In this document: positions 62,837-64,000 of the stretch, one piece after another
Layout: each line of letters opens with the position of its first letter
Numbering within the stretch: the first letter of the stretch is position 1
Source of the DNA: APNM01 sp040361335
GTDB lineage: Bacteria > Pseudomonadota > Gammaproteobacteria > Nevskiales > Salinisphaeraceae
Direction of reading: 5' to 3'
DNA: 64,000 nucleotides
NCBI RefSeq assembly: GCF_040361335.1
Contig: NZ_APNM01000001.1
Coordinates: 310,001 to 374,000 of the forward strand
The notes under the pieces: model-generated
What the model was told of the DNA's origin: nothing
Databases searched by the model: none
Seen by the model: the letters and a program-made list of their open reading frames with translations, nothing else
Made by a program: the position numbers and the translations under genes

Positions 62837-64000
62837 AGGCTCCGCCGGTGCCCAGGCGAGGTAGGCCGGGATAAGCGAAGTGCTCCCGGCATTCCCCTGC
62901 CTAAGATCACGACGCTTGGTACACGGCCAGCCAGAAAATAAACCACAGAGGCGCACAGAGGGACACAGAGGAAAATGACTGTCGTCTCGGCAGCCGCAAA
63001 GAAGCCTGCCCCGGACTCGATCCGGGGGCTATCAGGGACCCAGGGAAACAATGCGTCAGGCCAGGGATGGCCGCCGTCGAGCCTACGGGGATGTATTCAC
63101 GGCGTGTCCCGCGAGGCCGGATAGCCCGCCAAGGTCCGTTGCCAACCCGGCAGTTCGGTCGCCGGGGCGCTGCGCGGTCGGCGCCGTGCCGGGCCAAGGC
63201 ATTTGTTTATCCACAGATTACGCCGATTAACGCAGATTGATTGGGCTGTTTTTTAATCTGCGTCCATCGGCGTCATCTGCGGATTTTTCCTGGAAACCAC
63301 CCGCCACGGTCCGTTGCCAACCCGGCAATTCGGTCGCCGGGGCGCTGCGCGGTCGGTGCCGTGCCGAACCAGGGCATTTGTTTATCCGCGGATGAACGCC
63401 GATTAACGCAGATTGATTGGGCTGTTCTTTAATCTGCGTACATCAGCGTAATCTGCGGATTTTTTTACGGAAACCGCCCGCCAAGGTTCGTTGCCACCCC
63501 GACAGTTCGGTCGCCTAGGCGCTGCGCGGTCGGTGCCGTGCCGAGCCAAGGCGTTTGTTTTTATCCACAGATGACACCGATTAACGCAGATTGGTTAGGG
63601 CTGTTCTTTAATCTGCGTACATCAGCGTAATCTGTGGATTGTTTCTTCCGGGAACCACCCGCCAAGGTCCGTTACCAACCCGGCAATTCGGTCGCCGGGG
63701 CGCTACGCGGTCGGTGCCGTGCCGAGTCAAGGCATTTGTTTATCCGCGGATGGACGCCGATTAACGCAGATTGGTTGGGTTGTTCTTTAATCCGCGTACA
63801 TCGGCGTAATCTGTGGATTCTTTCTTCCGGCAAGCGCCCATCAAAAACCTCTGCGCGCCTCCGTGCGCCTCTGTGGTTTCATGTGCCGCCACCAAAACCC
63901 GGGTCCGGACGGCGGGAGCTCGGCCACGGGCCGGACGGCTCACTCATACCGGTTGATTCTGTAGATACCCTTGCAGGCGCTGCTGAGAACAGCAGCCCCT
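62837..64000. mobile_element. Repeat composite B: CACAGAG arms enclosing four ~180-bp units
   Basis: No gene is supported in the last 1,164 bp. The start (from 62861, GTAGGCCGGGATAAGCGAAG) and the end (63848-63985) match the corresponding parts of composite A. CACAGAG-type arms lie at 62941-62971 and 63848-63878. Between them are four tandem units, with the GCATTTGTTTATCC anchor at 63199, 63374, 63550 (variant) and 63732, i.e. spacings of 175, 176 and 182 bp. The left terminal repeat seen in A is absent; the right one is present in altered form (CTGTAGATACCC, about 63959-63970). Confidence 0.65.

Noticed and set aside
62837..64000. Tandem repeats considered as a CRISPR array
   Set aside because: Units are about 180 bp and almost entirely repeated, with no unique spacers and no cas genes.

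Overview
The window is GC-rich, gene-dense bacterial chromosome. Gene content and order point to a gammaproteobacterium: rhlB lies divergent to trxA-rho, and long-form FadE, minCDE, hslR and cysQ next to yrfG are all present. The mildly acidic proteins would suit a Chromatiales/Ectothiorhodospiraceae-like halophile, but that placement is inference. I found no tRNA, rRNA, CRISPR array, prophage or transposase gene.

Layout. 1-7.4 kb: the start of thiD, a 375-bp AT-rich gap with DnaA-box-like sequences, a CpdA-like phosphodiesterase, an O-methyltransferase, a three-gene Fe3+ ABC importer behind a Fur box, and metF. 7.4-10.5 kb: the methyl-cycle genes ahcY and metK, with a four-helix-bundle gene wedged between ahcY and metF. 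10.6-16.2 kb: a thioredoxin-like protein, a PF10118-type metal-dependent hydrolase, an alpha/beta hydrolase with a MerR regulator, and a PhoX phosphatase. 16.3-21.3 kb: tkt-gap-pgk, interrupted by a second four-helix-bundle gene. 21.6-25.2 kb: a MoxR ATPase and CoxE-like VWA protein, a MAPEG protein and a SanA-like protein. 25.2-33.5 kb: a DUF1302/DUF1329 envelope pair with a LuxR-type regulator, FadE and an alpha/beta hydrolase. 33.5-38.9 kb: an ATP-grasp/alpha-E/metallopeptidase operon, then minCDE. 39-47.1 kb: a GMC oxidoreductase, cysQ, yrfG, two universal stress proteins, rhlB, trxA and rho. 47.4-52.8 kb: a second ATP-grasp operon (RimK-like ligase, inactive transglutaminase-7TM protein, aspartyl/zinc protease), purD, and a Pho-box-driven metallophosphoesterase. 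52.9-62.8 kb: a NUDIX hydrolase, a phosphopantetheinyl transferase, pncB-pncA, an unknown gene with amt, thiC, a phosphoribosyltransferase with a GST, and hslR.

The most unusual feature is a set of intergenic cassettes bounded by imperfect inverted repeats. Each arm is built from 7-10 bp tandem units. At least five sequence families occur: CACAGAG, GTGATTCG, GGAAGACG, TTTCGTGTCTCGTG and CGCAGATTAA. They sit between stop and start codons of core genes and often supply those codons. Two cassettes carry S23/23S-rRNA-IVS-like four-helix-bundle genes and another encloses the two universal stress genes. Near the right end, two larger composites contain arrays of ~180-bp units that are themselves inverted repeats.

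Physiologically the window joins one-carbon/methionine recycling, lower glycolysis and pentose-phosphate enzymes, iron uptake under Fur control, a phosphate-starvation response (PhoX plus a PlcP/LpxH-like phosphoesterase, both behind 11-bp-periodic PHO-box-like sites), NAD salvage, and two peptide-ligase systems of the kind predicted to build or trim small peptides.
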